Below, one piece after another: positions 19,405 to 31,983 of a stretch of DNA of 64,000 bases; position 1 is the first letter of the stretch, and every line of letters begins with the position of its first letter. Location: the NCBI GenBank assembly GCA_947378305.1, contig CANCJJ010000011.1, forward strand, positions 16,283 to 80,282, written 5' to 3'. The DNA is from Phenylobacterium aquaticum (GTDB lineage: Bacteria; Pseudomonadota; Alphaproteobacteria; Caulobacterales; Caulobacteraceae). The notes under the pieces were generated by a model. The model worked only from the letters and a program-made list of their open reading frames with translations. It did not search any database and was not told the origin of the DNA. The position numbers and the translations under genes are program-made.

Positions 19405-20298
19405 TTGGTCAGATCCGTGTTTCAGCACACCCTTCGCGCGCCTGTGGATTTCGCGGGCATCGGGGTTCACACAGGCGCTGAAGTTCAGGTACGGGTCCTC
19501 CCGGCTGCAGCTGGCGCTGGCCTGGTTTTTGTCCGGACGGACCTGGACGAAGGCGATACCCGGATTCCGGCCACGGGTCGTGCGGTCTGCAAGACCCAGC
19601 TGGGTACAGTCATCGGCAACAGCGCGGGCGTGACGGTTTCAACGATTGAGCACCTGATGGCAGCCCTGATCATGTCGGGGATCGATAATGCGGTCATCGA
19701 GGTGGATGGCCCGGAAATGCCCATCATGGATGGTTCGGCCCTGGCCTTCATCCAGGGCCTGGATGGGGCAGGCCGTCGCGAGCAGTCCATGCCGCGCCGT
19801 TACATTGAAATCCTGGATGTGATCGAGGTGGTTGACGGCGACAAGCGGGCCAGCCTCAAGCCGTCCGCCCAGTTCGAGGTCGCCTTCGACATTGCCTTTG
19901 GCTCGGCGGCCATTGGGCGTCAGTCCATCGATCTCGTCGTCAATGAAGACAGCTTCCGGCGCGAGCTTGCCGATTGCCGGACCTTCGGGTTCCTGCATGA
20001 GGTCGAAGCCCTGCGCTCCATGGGGCTTGCCCGGGGTGGGTCCATGGACAATGTGGTCGTGATCGAGGGCGACGAGATCCTCAATCCAGAAGGTCTGCGC
20101 CGGTCGGACGAGTTTGTGCGTCACAAGGCCCTGGATGCCATTGGTGACCTGTCGGTCCTCGGGGCCCCGATCCTGGGGCGTTTCGAAGGCGTACTGGCCG
20201 GACACGGGATCAATAACGCCCTGGTTCGCGCCCTTCTGGCCTCGCCCCATGCCTGGCGTGAACGCACCCTGGTCGAAGACCTGGCCCTCGCCGTCTAG
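19405..20298 (+). CDS. lpxC: UDP-3-O-acyl-N-acetylglucosamine deacetylase LpxC
   Basis: LpxC is the zinc deacetylase that commits UDP-GlcNAc to lipid A synthesis. The protein has the family opening VFQHTLRAPVDFAGIGVHTG, the zinc-binding STIEHLMAALIM, EVDGPEMPIMDGSA, the second zinc motif FVRHKALDAIGDL, and the catalytic histidine region LAGHGINNALVRALL. The frame is open back to 19324, but the family start fits the TTG at 19405, giving LVRSVFQHTL and 297 residues. A GAAAGG sequence lies shortly upstream. Gene and position after ftsZ are certain; the start is likely. Confidence 0.95.
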   Translation: MVRSVFQHTLRAPVDFAGIGVHTGAEVQVRVLPAAAGAGLVFVRTDLDEGDTRIPATGRAVCKTQLGTVIGNSAGVTVSTIEHLMAALIMSGIDNAVIEVDGPEMPIMDGSALAFIQGLDGAGRREQSMPRRYIEILDVIEVVDGDKRASLKPSAQFEVAFDIAFGSAAIGRQSIDLVVNEDSFRRELADCRTFGFLHEVEALRSMGLARGGSMDNVVVIEGDEILNPEGLRRSDEFVRHKALDAIGDLSVLGAPILGRFEGVLAGHGINNALVRALLASPHAWRERTLVEDLALAV

Positions 20299-20402
20299 GC
20301 AATCTGGACCAGAACTGTATTTGGCGCGGTTGCGCGGGACACGGCGTGGTGTAGAACCTAGTCTCACAGGCGCGGGGGCGCGCTTTGGTATTTGAGGTGA
20401 CG

Positions 20403-21353
20403 GTGTACTTGCTCCGCAATTCCTGGGTTCGACCGGCAACGGTTGCAGTGATGATGGCCCTCGCCCTGGCGGGCTGTGCCAGCAAGCCAAAAAAGCCCCA
20501 ACTGGCCTATGAAGAGCGCCCGGTTGAGTTGCTCTATGCGACGGGTTCCGACCGCATGGACAAGCATCTGTGGTCCCAGGCCGTCAATTATTTCGCCGAG
20601 GTCGAGCGTCAGCATCCCTATTCGGAATGGTCCCGTCGCGCCATTTTGATGACCGCCTATGCGCACTATCAGGCCGGGAACTATGCGGAGTCCATCGGCG
20701 ATGCCGACCGGTTCCTGTCGCTCTATCCCGGGAATGCGGCGGCGGCTTACGCCTATTACATGAAGGCTGTCTGCTATTTCGACCAGATCGTGGATGTGGG
20801 CCGCGACCAGGCCTCTACAGGCCAGGCCCTGGAAGCCCTGCGTGATGTGGTCCAGCGTTATCCAAAGTCTGAATATGCGGCGGATGCCCGTCTGAAGATC
20901 GACATGGTCAATGACCAGCTGGCCGGCAAGGAAATGACCATTGGCCGGTATTACCTGCGCGCCGGCGACACCCTTTCGGCGATTGGCCGATTCCGTGCGG
21001 TCATTGATCGCTACCAGACCACGTCCCATACGCCAGAGGCCCTTTACCGGTTGGTCGAAGCCTATCTGACCATGGGCCTGCTGGATGAGGCCAAGGCCAA
21101 TGGGGCCGTCCTGGGCTATAACTATCCGGGCGATATCTGGTACCGGGACGCCTATCAGCTGCTGACGTCAAAGGGCCTCAAGCCCGCCGTCCTGCCCGAT
21201 GGCAAGCCCCGTCAGGGCCTGAAACTTCCGTTCGTGAAGGACAAGTCCAAGACCCTGAAGCCCGAGGGCGCGTCCTCGCCGAAGCCTGAGCGTTTTCTGG
21301 GCCTGCCCTTCCAGCGCGCCAGGGCCAAGGCCGCCAGCCCGGCTGGAACCTGA
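20403..21353 (+). CDS. bamD: Outer membrane assembly lipoprotein BamD
   Basis: BamD is the essential TPR lipoprotein partner of BamA in inserting outer membrane beta-barrels. The protein has a lipoprotein signal with lipobox ALAG|C near residue 25, followed by TPR-like helices with typical YF-E, HPYSEWSRRA, YAHYQAGNYAES and YPKSEYAADARLK. The C-terminal tail is basic and proline-rich (from about 265) and probably unstructured. Several in-frame starts are possible (20385 TTG, 20397 GTG, 20403 GTG); 20403 is chosen because GAGG at 20394 is then correctly spaced. It follows lpxC and precedes recN. Confidence 0.9.
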   Translation: MYLLRNSWVRPATVAVMMALALAGCASKPKKPQLAYEERPVELLYATGSDRMDKHLWSQAVNYFAEVERQHPYSEWSRRAILMTAYAHYQAGNYAESIGDADRFLSLYPGNAAAAYAYYMKAVCYFDQIVDVGRDQASTGQALEALRDVVQRYPKSEYAADARLKIDMVNDQLAGKEMTIGRYYLRAGDTLSAIGRFRAVIDRYQTTSHTPEALYRLVEAYLTMGLLDEAKANGAVLGYNYPGDIWYRDAYQLLTSKGLKPAVLPDGKPRQGLKLPFVKDKSKTLKPEGASSPKPERFLGLPFQRARAKAASPAGT

Positions 21354-21453
21354 CTGAGGCGGGCGGGATTTTTCGCGCAGGACGGACGAGCGGTTTGAAA
21401 ATCCTTGCAGGGATACCCTTCCGGTCTGGGCGAATCCGGGCGATCCTAGTCGC

Positions 21454-25240
<3,787 letters not shown>

Positions 25241-25243
25241 CGT

Positions 25244-27064
25244 TTAGCCCGCGATAGGCGCGCAGGCCGCTTCAAGCCACTTGCGAACCTCTGGCTCAAG
25301 CCGGGGCCCCAGTTCGGCCAGGACGCGGGCATGATAGGCGTCGAGTTGCGCCTGCTCAGCGGGGCTCAGCATGTCCGCCAGGATCAGATTGCGATCGATC
25401 GGGGCCAGGGTCAGGGCCTTAAAGCCGTGCATGGGCCGCTCGCCCCCGGCAATGGTGTGGGCTTCCGTTACATATTGCAGGTTCTCGATCCGGATGCCGT
25501 ATTCGCCTTCCTTGTAAAAGCCCGGCTCATTGGAGACGATCATGCCCGGGCGAAGGGCGACGAAGTTGGGCAGTTTGGCGATCCGGTGCGGGCCTTCGTG
25601 CACGCCGAGATAGACGCCGACGCCATGGCCTGTGCCATGGTCATAGTCCAGTCCGCGTGCCCAGAGCGGAGCACGGGCCAGAACATCCATGGCCGAGCCG
25701 GTTGTTCCGGTGGGGAACCGCAAGGCCGCCAGAGCCAGGTGTCCCTGAAGGACGAGGGTGAACCGCTCCTGCATCTCCCGGGTCGGGGTGCCAATGGCCA
25801 TGGTGCGGGTCACATCCGTGGTGCCGTCGGGATATTGTCCGCCGGAATCGACCAGCAGCAGGGAGCCCGGGACGGTGCGTGTATTGCTGCGCTCTGAGGG
25901 GTGATAGTGCGGCAGGGCGGCATTGCCCCTGGCGGCGGCAATGGTGTTGAAGGACAGGTCCCTGAGGCCCTCGACCTCGTCGCGGAAGGCTTCCAGGCGG
26001 GTGGCGACCTCGATCTCGTCGGGCAGGGAGGTCTGGGCCTCGGTCGCAATCCAGTGCAGGAACCGGGTCAGGGCCACGCCATCGCGGACATGGGCCGAGA
26101 GGGTTCCGGCGATCTCAACCGGGTTCTTGCAGGCCCTGGGCAGGGCACAGGGGTCTTCCCCCCGCACAACCCTGGCCCCGGCAGATTCCAGGGCATCGAA
26201 ATACCAGGCCGAGGACTGGGCCGGGTCGACGAGGACGGACTTGCCCTTTAGGTCGGCCAGGGCGTCGGCTAGGTCATTGGGGGTATCCAGCTGCACCTGA
26301 TTGCCGAGCCAGGCCCCAAGATCGGGTGTGACCTTGGCCGGGTCGAGGAAGAGCCGGGCCGTGCCATCGGCCCGCACCAGGGCCTGGGCGAGGGGCAGGG
26401 GGGTTCGGCTCACGTCTCCGCCCCGGACATTGAACAGCCAGGCGATGGAGGCCGGTGCGGTGATGACGGCGGCGTCTGCGCCTGCGGCGGTCAGGGCGGC
26501 ACTGATCCGGCTCCGCTTGCTCTGGGAGTCTTCGCCGGCAAATTCCAGGGCATGGGGCCAGACCGGGGCCATGGGCTGGTCCGGTCGGTCCGTGCCCCAG
26601 GCCAGGTCGAGGGGGTTGGGGGAGACGGGCTTCAGGCTGGCGCCGGACCGGGCAAGGGCGGACTTTAGATGGGCCAGGGCGTCGGGGCTGTGCAGCCGGG
26701 GGTCATAGCCAATGACCTGACCCTTTGAGGTCGCCTCGGCGAGATAGGCGGGCACGCCGCCCTCGACCAGATCCCGGATCTCGAACACGGCCGGATCGAC
26801 CTGGGCCCGGACCTGGATGGTATAGCGTCCATCGGCAAAGACAGCGGCCTTGTCAGTCAGGATCACGGCGGCCCCGGCGGAGCCTGTAAAGCCACTGGCC
26901 CAGGCCAGCCGGTCATTGGCGGCGGGCAGGTATTCGTTCTGGTGCTCGTCCTCATGGGGAATGATGAAGCCATCAAGCCCCTGGGCCTTCATGGCCGCCC
27001 GGATGAGAGGAACGTGGCGCGGGCCAAAGGCCGGCGTGGTGGATTCAGTAAAGGTCTGGCGCAT
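25244..27064 (-). CDS. pepP: Aminopeptidase P family (Xaa-Pro) metallopeptidase, M24B
   Basis: This enzyme should remove N-terminal residues that precede proline. From the ATG at 27064 it has 606 residues, the long three-domain type similar to XPNPEP1: two creatinase-like N-terminal domains and a C-terminal M24 domain. Metal ligands are seen in LLVDSGGQYPDGTTDVTRT, the GTGHGVGVYLGVHEGP loop, SNEPGFYKEGEYGIRIEN and the final Glu region. The open frame extends upstream to 27310, but that part has no family match and overlaps a divergent gene. It converges with ligA, separated by 3 bases. Confidence 0.92.
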   Translation of the reverse strand: MRQTFTESTTPAFGPRHVPLIRAAMKAQGLDGFIIPHEDEHQNEYLPAANDRLAWASGFTGSAGAAVILTDKAAVFADGRYTIQVRAQVDPAVFEIRDLVEGGVPAYLAEATSKGQVIGYDPRLHSPDALAHLKSALARSGASLKPVSPNPLDLAWGTDRPDQPMAPVWPHALEFAGEDSQSKRSRISAALTAAGADAAVITAPASIAWLFNVRGGDVSRTPLPLAQALVRADGTARLFLDPAKVTPDLGAWLGNQVQLDTPNDLADALADLKGKSVLVDPAQSSAWYFDALESAGARVVRGEDPCALPRACKNPVEIAGTLSAHVRDGVALTRFLHWIATEAQTSLPDEIEVATRLEAFRDEVEGLRDLSFNTIAAARGNAALPHYHPSERSNTRTVPGSLLLVDSGGQYPDGTTDVTRTMAIGTPTREMQERFTLVLQGHLALAALRFPTGTTGSAMDVLARAPLWARGLDYDHGTGHGVGVYLGVHEGPHRIAKLPNFVALRPGMIVSNEPGFYKEGEYGIRIENLQYVTEAHTIAGGERPMHGFKALTLAPIDRNLILADMLSPAEQAQLDAYHARVLAELGPRLEPEVRKWLEAACAPIAG

Positions 27065-27134
27065 GGGGGCAATGTAAAGCCATACTCGACCCGCGCAATC
27101 CCACTTATCGGACCATGCACAAGAGCGACCCACC

Positions 27135-27482
27135 ATGCCCACGCCAGATCGACGCGACCTGATAAACCAGTTCAAGGACCGCAAGGTTTCGGCCGGAATC
27201 TTTGCGGTTCGGAACCTGGGGACGGGCGCGCGCTGGCTGGGTGTGACCCAGAATCTCGGGTCCCAGCAGAACGGCACCTTTTTCGAACTTCGCACGGGCT
27301 CCCATCGCAATGGACCGCTCCAGGCGGCCTGGAAGGCAGAGGGGGCGGAAGCCTTTGTCTATGAGGTGGTCGAGGCCGTGGATGTGGAGGGTCTCGTACC
27401 CTATCAGCGCGGCCAGAGGCTGAAGGAAAGGCTGAACCATTGGCTCGCCTCAGACCCCAAGGCCCAGCCGATCGTCGCCTAG
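27135..27482 (+). CDS. GIY-YIG-like small protein, motif degenerate
   Basis: The 115-residue protein resembles a group of small GIY-YIG nuclease-family proteins with the layout DRRDLINQFKDRKVSAGIFAVRN, then GARWLGVT, FFELRTGSHRNGPLQAAW and EAFVYEVVEAVD. The two signature triplets appear as GIF and WLG rather than GIY and YIG, so the catalytic tyrosines are altered. It may therefore bind nucleic acid without cutting it. It is the only plus-strand gene between ligA and coq4 and is divergent from the aminopeptidase gene. Family membership is probable; function is unknown. Confidence 0.7.
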   Translation: MPTPDRRDLINQFKDRKVSAGIFAVRNLGTGARWLGVTQNLGSQQNGTFFELRTGSHRNGPLQAAWKAEGAEAFVYEVVEAVDVEGLVPYQRGQRLKERLNHWLASDPKAQPIVA

Positions 27483-27529
27483 GGCCTGATTGCTGTGTTT
27501 ACCGACGTCTGAGTCGATACCGACAGCCG

Positions 27530-28399
27530 CTAGGCGCGGACCAGGACCAGGGCGGACCAGGCATCCCGGTGAATCCGCCGGGCCAGCCGGAAGCCCCGGG
27601 ACTGATAGGCGGCGAAGACGCGCCGCTCCTGGGTGCGCAGCAGGCCTGACAAGATAGCAATGCCGCCGGGCTTCAGAGCGCCCTTGATGTCCTGGGCCAG
27701 GGCGACGAGGGGCGCCGCCAGAATATTGGCAAAGACCAGATCATAGGGGGCCTGGACGCGCACATCGCGGTGTCCGAGCCCGGAGGCATAGACAAAGCGG
27801 GCATTTGCGGCCCGGTTCAGCTTGGCATTTTCGCCGGCAATCCGCACTGAGGGCCGGTCAATATCGGTCCCCACGGCAATGGGGGTTCCTGTGCGCGCCG
27901 CAGCTATGGCCAGAACGCCGGTGCCTGCGCCCACATCCAGAACCCGGTTGAACCGGCGGCGTTTGAGCAGGGTGTCATAGGCCAGGAGGCATCCCACCGT
28001 GGTGCCATGGTGGCCGGTTCCGAAGGCTGCACCTGCCTCGATGCGAAGGGTGACGGCATTGGTCGGTGCCCGTCCCTTGTCATGGGCCCCATAAACGAAG
28101 AAACGCCCGGCACGGACCGGGGGCAGGCCGGACAGGGCCATGGCCAGCCAGTCGGCGTCTGCGAGCTTCTCGACAACCGTAATCATGCCCGGAAAATCCG
28201 CCAGGCAACGGGTCAGCCCTTCGGCTTCCTCGGTCGTGGTCGGGAAGGCATCAATGCGCCAGAGCCCCTTGTCCTCGTCCTCTTCCAGAATGGAATAGGT
28301 GACCATTTCCAGGGCTGGATCGGCATCTATGGCCTGGGCTGCGGCCTCGGCCTCGGCGCGTGCGCCCCGGGCAATGATCTGAACGGCATCTTCACTCAT
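27530..28399 (-). CDS. prmA: Ribosomal protein L11 methyltransferase
   Basis: PrmA trimethylates ribosomal protein L11 with SAM. The 289-residue protein has an N-terminal substrate-recognition domain (about 1-100) and a Rossmann methyltransferase domain. SAM-binding motif I is [15 protein letters not shown]. The PrmA-specific [18 protein letters not shown] and the catalytic-region [13 protein letters not shown] are present. Length is normal. It lies between a GIY-YIG-like gene (convergent) and the UvrD-type helicase, 57 bases downstream of the latter on the same strand. Confidence 0.94.
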   Translation of the reverse strand: MSEDAVQIIARGARAEAEAAAQAIDADPALEMVTYSILEEDEDKGLWRIDAFPTTTEEAEGLTRCLADFPGMITVVEKLADADWLAMALSGLPPVRAGRFFVYGAHDKGRAPTNAVTLRIEAGAAFGTGHHGTTVGCLLAYDTLLKRRRFNRVLDVGAGTGVLAIAAARTGTPIAVGTDIDRPSVRIAGENAKLNRAANARFVYASGLGHRDVRVQAPYDLVFANILAAPLVALAQDIKGALKPGGIAILSGLLRTQERRVFAAYQSRGFRLARRIHRDAWSALVLVRA

Positions 28400-28456
28400 G
28401 CGCTCCCTCTAAAGGCTCCAGGCGCAATTGGCGAGACGCGGTTGTTGTTTTGCGGG

Positions 28457-30793
28457 TCAGGTCTTTTCGACAAAGCTGTCTATGACCTTTTTTTCGCCCG
28501 CCTTTTCGAAGTCCACCGTCAGCTTGTTGCCGTCAATCACCGTGATCTGGCCATAGCCGAACTTCTGATGGAAGACCCGCTCGCCCCGGCTGAAGGCGCT
28601 GGCGACCGAAGGGGCGGAGGAGGCAATCAGGCGGCCCTGGCCTTCAATCACCCGTGAGCGGTTTGCAGACGGACCGGAGGCGGGGGTTCGGTCCTGGGCA
28701 CGTTTCCAGCCCGGGCTGCCATACCCGCCGCCGAAGCTCGGCGTTTCATCCCAGCGACTGGCGGTCTGCTGCATACCGGGCCCGCCGCCATAATAGCCGG
28801 TCTCTGACGCAGCCTCGACATTTGCAAGCGGCAGCTCATCGACAAAGCGACTGGGCAATTGGCTGGTCCAGCGCCCATAGACCATGCGGTTGGCGACAAA
28901 GGAAATCCGGGCTTCCTCCCGGGCGCGGGTCAGGCCGACATAGGCGAGCCTGCGCTCTTCTTCGAGGCCCTTTTCCCCGGTCTCGTCCATGCTCCTCTGG
29001 GAGGGGAAGACGCCTTCCTCCCAGCCAGGCAGGAAGACGAGGGGGAATTCCAGCCCCTTTGCCGCATGCAGGGTCATGATCTGGACGGCATCGGCCTGGG
29101 GCCCCCGGTCCATGTCCATGACCAGGGCGACATGTTCGAGATAGGCCTGAAGGGTATCAAACGCGCCCATGGACTGGACGAGTTCCTTCAGGTTTTCCAG
29201 CCGGGTCTGGGCCGTCGGGGTCTTGTCGAGGCGCAGGGCGTCAGTATAGCCGCTCTCCTCCAGAATCTGTTCCGTCAGCCGGGACTGGGCCACCACATCG
29301 GCCTGGGCGCGCCAGCGGTCGATGTCGCGGATGAAATTGGCCAGGGCGGTGCGGGTTCGTGCGGGGAGGTCGTCTGACGTGATGATCTGCCGGGCTGCGG
29401 TCATGACCGGAACGCCCGAAAGCCGGGCCAGTTGCAGGAGTTTCTGGACGGAGGTCTCGCCAATGCCGCGCTTGGGGGTATTGACGATCCGCTCAAAGGC
29501 CAGGTCGTCGTCGGGAGACTGGATCAGGCGCAGATAGGCGTGGGCGTCGCGGATTTCCGCCCGCTCGAAGAAGCGCGGTCCGCCCACCACCGTGTAGGGA
29601 ATGGACAGCAAGACAAAGCGTTCTTCAAAGGCGCGCATCTGGAAGGAGGCCCGGACAAGTATGGCCATGCTGCGATAGGGGCGGGGGGGCTGGTCTGTCG
29701 TGCCACGCCGTGCCTTTTCGATCTCGTCGGCAATGAGGCGGCTCTCGGCTTCGCCATCCCAGACACCCCGGACAATGACCTTTTCGCCGCCGACCTGTTC
29801 GGTCCAGAGGGTCTTGCCGAGCCGGCCCTTATTGGCGCTGATCAGGCCCGATGCCGCTGCCAGAATATGGGCCGTTGAGCGGTAGTTCCGTTCCAGCCGC
29901 ACGGTCTGCGCGCCCGGGAAGTCGCGCTCGAAGCGCAGGATATTGTCGACCTCGGCCCCGCGCCAGCCGTAGATCGACTGATCGTCATCGCCCACGCAGC
30001 AGACATTCCGGCTGGCCTGTCCCAGGAGCCGAAGCCAGAGGTACTGGGCGACATTGGTGTCCTGATACTCATCGACCAGCAGATAGCGGAACCGGCCGTG
30101 ATATTCCGCCAGCACATCCGGGTGGGTCTGAAACAGGGTGAGGTTGTGCAACAGGAGATCGCCGAAATCGCAGGCATTCAGCACCCGAAGGCGGTCCTGA
30201 TAGAGCTTGTAGAGGGTCTGGGCCTTGTTGCCGGCAAACCCGGCCCCTTCCGACGGGGTGAGCTTGTCCGGGGTCAGGCCCCGGTTCTTCCACTGGTCGA
30301 TGAGCCCGGCCATGGCGCGCGGCGTCCAGCGCTTGGCGTCGACGTTTTCGGCCTCCATGACCTGCTTGATCAGGCGTTCCTGATCGTCTGTGTCCAGGAT
30401 GGTGTAATTCGACTTCAATCCGACCAGATCGGCATGACGGCGCAGAATCTGGGCGGCGATGGCGTGGAAGGTGCCCAGCCAGCGAAGCCCCTCGGCCTGG
30501 GGTCCGATCAGACTGGTGATCCGCTCGCGCATTTCCCGGGCGGCCTTGTTGGTGAAGGTCACGACCAGCAATTCCCATGGCCTGGCCAGGCCGCTGGACA
30601 GGATGTGGGCCAGGCGGGTGGTCAGAACCCGGGTCTTGCCCGTGCCAGCCCCAGCCAGAACCAGGACCGGACCCTCGGTGGTCTCCACGGCCTGCCTCTG
30701 CTCGGCATTCAGGCCCTCCAGGTAATCCGGGCCACGAACGCGGGCGAGGTCACTGATACGCGGGGCGGGTGCGGGTGATTCCGGGGACGACAT
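28457..30793 (-). CDS. uvrD: UvrD/PcrA-type ATP-dependent 3'-5' DNA helicase
   Basis: This is a superfamily 1A helicase acting in nucleotide excision and mismatch repair. Read from the ATG at 30793 it has 778 residues. Motifs appear in order: LNAEQRQAVETTEG (Q motif), LAGAGTGKTRVLT (Walker A), VTFTNKAAREMRER (Ia), LLVDEYQDTNVAQYLW (II), CCVGDDDQSIYGWRGAE (III), LERNYRST (IV), TLHAAKGLEFPLVFLPGWEEG (V) and YVGLTRAREEARI (VI). A Tudor-like tail (VFHQKFGYGQITVIDGNKLTVDF, from about 735) is typical of PcrA/UvrD. An upstream open frame to 31117 would run through the RHH gene and is rejected. Confidence 0.95.
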   Translation of the reverse strand: MSSPESPAPAPRISDLARVRGPDYLEGLNAEQRQAVETTEGPVLVLAGAGTGKTRVLTTRLAHILSSGLARPWELLVVTFTNKAAREMRERITSLIGPQAEGLRWLGTFHAIAAQILRRHADLVGLKSNYTILDTDDQERLIKQVMEAENVDAKRWTPRAMAGLIDQWKNRGLTPDKLTPSEGAGFAGNKAQTLYKLYQDRLRVLNACDFGDLLLHNLTLFQTHPDVLAEYHGRFRYLLVDEYQDTNVAQYLWLRLLGQASRNVCCVGDDDQSIYGWRGAEVDNILRFERDFPGAQTVRLERNYRSTAHILAAASGLISANKGRLGKTLWTEQVGGEKVIVRGVWDGEAESRLIADEIEKARRGTTDQPPRPYRSMAILVRASFQMRAFEERFVLLSIPYTVVGGPRFFERAEIRDAHAYLRLIQSPDDDLAFERIVNTPKRGIGETSVQKLLQLARLSGVPVMTAARQIITSDDLPARTRTALANFIRDIDRWRAQADVVAQSRLTEQILEESGYTDALRLDKTPTAQTRLENLKELVQSMGAFDTLQAYLEHVALVMDMDRGPQADAVQIMTLHAAKGLEFPLVFLPGWEEGVFPSQRSMDETGEKGLEEERRLAYVGLTRAREEARISFVANRMVYGRWTSQLPSRFVDELPLANVEAASETGYYGGGPGMQQTASRWDETPSFGGGYGSPGWKRAQDRTPASGPSANRSRVIEGQGRLIASSAPSVASAFSRGERVFHQKFGYGQITVIDGNKLTVDFEKAGEKKVIDSFVEKT

Positions 30794-30817
30794 GAGAACA
30801 TATCTAGCACATGCCGC

Positions 30818-30835
30818 AGGAGGCTTAAGCCTCCT
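30818..30835. repeat. 18-base perfect palindrome between RHH gene and helicase gene
   Basis: AGGAGGCTTAAGCCTCCT reads identically on both strands. It begins at the stop codon of the RHH gene and ends 24 bases before the helicase ATG, both genes being on the minus strand. In RNA it could form a compact stem; no T-run follows on the minus strand, so it is not a classic terminator. It could equally be a dimeric operator for the helicase gene. Confidence 0.6.
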
Positions 30836-31080
30836 TAGGTATCGAGGGGGTGGCCTTGCGCAAAGGCCAGGGCGGCAAGTCGGCAGGCCGAGGCCAGGGG
30901 GCGCTCGCCGCGCGCGTCGTCCAAAGTGATGATAAGACGTGCCAGGCTTTGGTTTCGAGCCTGGGCCATGGCGTCGAGGACGGCCCAGAACTCGGGCTCC
31001 AGGGCGATGGAGGTCGCATGGCCTGCCAGCAGGACGGAGCGTTTTCGCAGACGGGACAAGGGGGCGGGCTTTGGAGGCAT
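30835..31080 (-). CDS. Ribbon-helix-helix domain protein (RHH_4-like)
   Basis: The 81-residue protein is basic at its N-terminus and carries KRSVLLAGHATSIALEPEFWAVLDAMAQARNQSL split over the expected beta strand and two helices, with LARLIITLDDARGE after it. This resembles the alphaproteobacterial RHH_4 family of small ribbon-helix-helix proteins, thought to bind DNA. It could regulate the helicase gene that follows on the same strand, or coq4, which diverges from it. RHH_4 genes are often found near DUF4169 genes; here the DUF4169 gene lies 2.3 kb away. No target site is known. Confidence 0.75.
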   Translation of the reverse strand: MPPKPAPLSRLRKRSVLLAGHATSIALEPEFWAVLDAMAQARNQSLARLIITLDDARGERPLASACRLAALAFAQGHPLDT

Positions 31081-31159
31081 GTTGGCAATTATGGCCCGTG
31101 CCCCGGCTAGATGCCAAGCACAGCCTCTGTTTTCCTGCGAAATCCCATGTCAGGTCTTG

Positions 31160-31189
31160 CCTAAGGGTGACGTGGACGTCATCTTTAGG
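31160..31189 (+). promoter_or_regulatory. 30-base inverted repeat in the coq4 leader
   Basis: CCTAA-N3-TGACGT-GG-ACGTCA-N3-TTAGG is symmetric over its whole length. On the plus strand the two N3 segments (GGG and TCT) pair as G-U, G-C and G-U, so the transcript could form a stem of about 13 base pairs ending 26 bases before the coq4 ATG. A CTTTTT run (31197-31202) follows seven bases later. The wobble pairs suggest selection for RNA structure in the coq4 transcript; a DNA operator with TGACGT half-sites is the alternative. Confidence 0.6.
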
Positions 31190-31215
31190 CTCTGCTCTTT
31201 TTGAGGATCAGGATC

Positions 31216-31983
31216 ATGTCTGTTCAAGCCATCGACACCCTTCCCGCCGCAATGCGTCCCCTGCCGAAGCCGCGCCGGGAATGGGGTGCTGCCCTTCGGG
31301 CCGTGCGCAAGCTGGTGAAGGACAAGGAAGACACGACCCAGGTCTTCGAAATCATGCGGGCCCTGAACGGCACCTCGATCCGGGACTGTTATGACAAGAT
31401 GCTCACCACCCTGTCCGGTGGCCGCCAGGCCTTTGAGCGCAAGGAACTTGTGGAACGGCTGATGGATGATGCCTGGCTGGATCAATTTGCCCCTGGCACC
31501 CTGGGGGCGGCCTATCGCCACTTTATTCGCTCCCAGCATCTGTCGGCCGAAGGTCTGGCCGAGGTGAGCCGCACAACCGGCGGGGATATCGATGTTCCCC
31601 ATCCCCATGCCTGGATGGGGCGACGAGCCCGGGACGTGCATGACATCTGGCATGTGCTGTCCGGCTATCATCGGGATGCCCTGGGCGAGGCCTGCCTCGT
31701 GGCGTTTTCCTATGCCCAGCTTCGTGGACTGGGCTGGGCCCTGATTGCGGTGGCGGCGGTCCTGCGGTCCAGCGGCGGGGACTATCCCTATGCGCGGGCG
31801 ATCTGGCAGGGCTATCAGCGCGGCAAGGCCGCAAGCTGGCTCCTGGCCGAAGATTACGAACACCTGCTGGGTGAACCGCTTGAGGCTGCCCGCCAGCGGC
31901 TGGGGATCACGCCAGCGACCCTCTATAATGCCATACCGGCGGAAGCCCGCGACGCGGCTGTGCCCCAGGCGGTTGCGGCCTAG
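31216..31983 (+). CDS. coq4: Ubiquinone biosynthesis protein COQ4
   Basis: COQ4 acts in ubiquinone head-group processing; bacterial and human forms have been linked to C1 decarboxylation and hydroxylation. The protein (255 residues from the ATG at 31216) has the metal motif HDxxH-x11-E as His142-Asp143, His146 and Glu158 (RDVHDIWHVLSGYHRDALGE), and the surrounding helices are typical. A TTG at 31201 is in frame, but the ATG follows GAGGATCAGGATC and gives a better start. Its leader contains a strong inverted repeat. The following gene is a lipoprotein hydrolase of foreign appearance. Confidence 0.9.
   Translation: MSVQAIDTLPAAMRPLPKPRREWGAALRAVRKLVKDKEDTTQVFEIMRALNGTSIRDCYDKMLTTLSGGRQAFERKELVERLMDDAWLDQFAPGTLGAAYRHFIRSQHLSAEGLAEVSRTTGGDIDVPHPHAWMGRRARDVHDIWHVLSGYHRDALGEACLVAFSYAQLRGLGWALIAVAAVLRSSGGDYPYARAIWQGYQRGKAASWLLAEDYEHLLGEPLEAARQRLGITPATLYNAIPAEARDAAVPQAVAA

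Noticed and set aside
28794..31117. Long N-terminal extension of the helicase gene to 31117
   Set aside because: The extra frame runs through the RHH gene and non-coding DNA; the Q motif begins near residue 28 when the ATG at 30793 is used.
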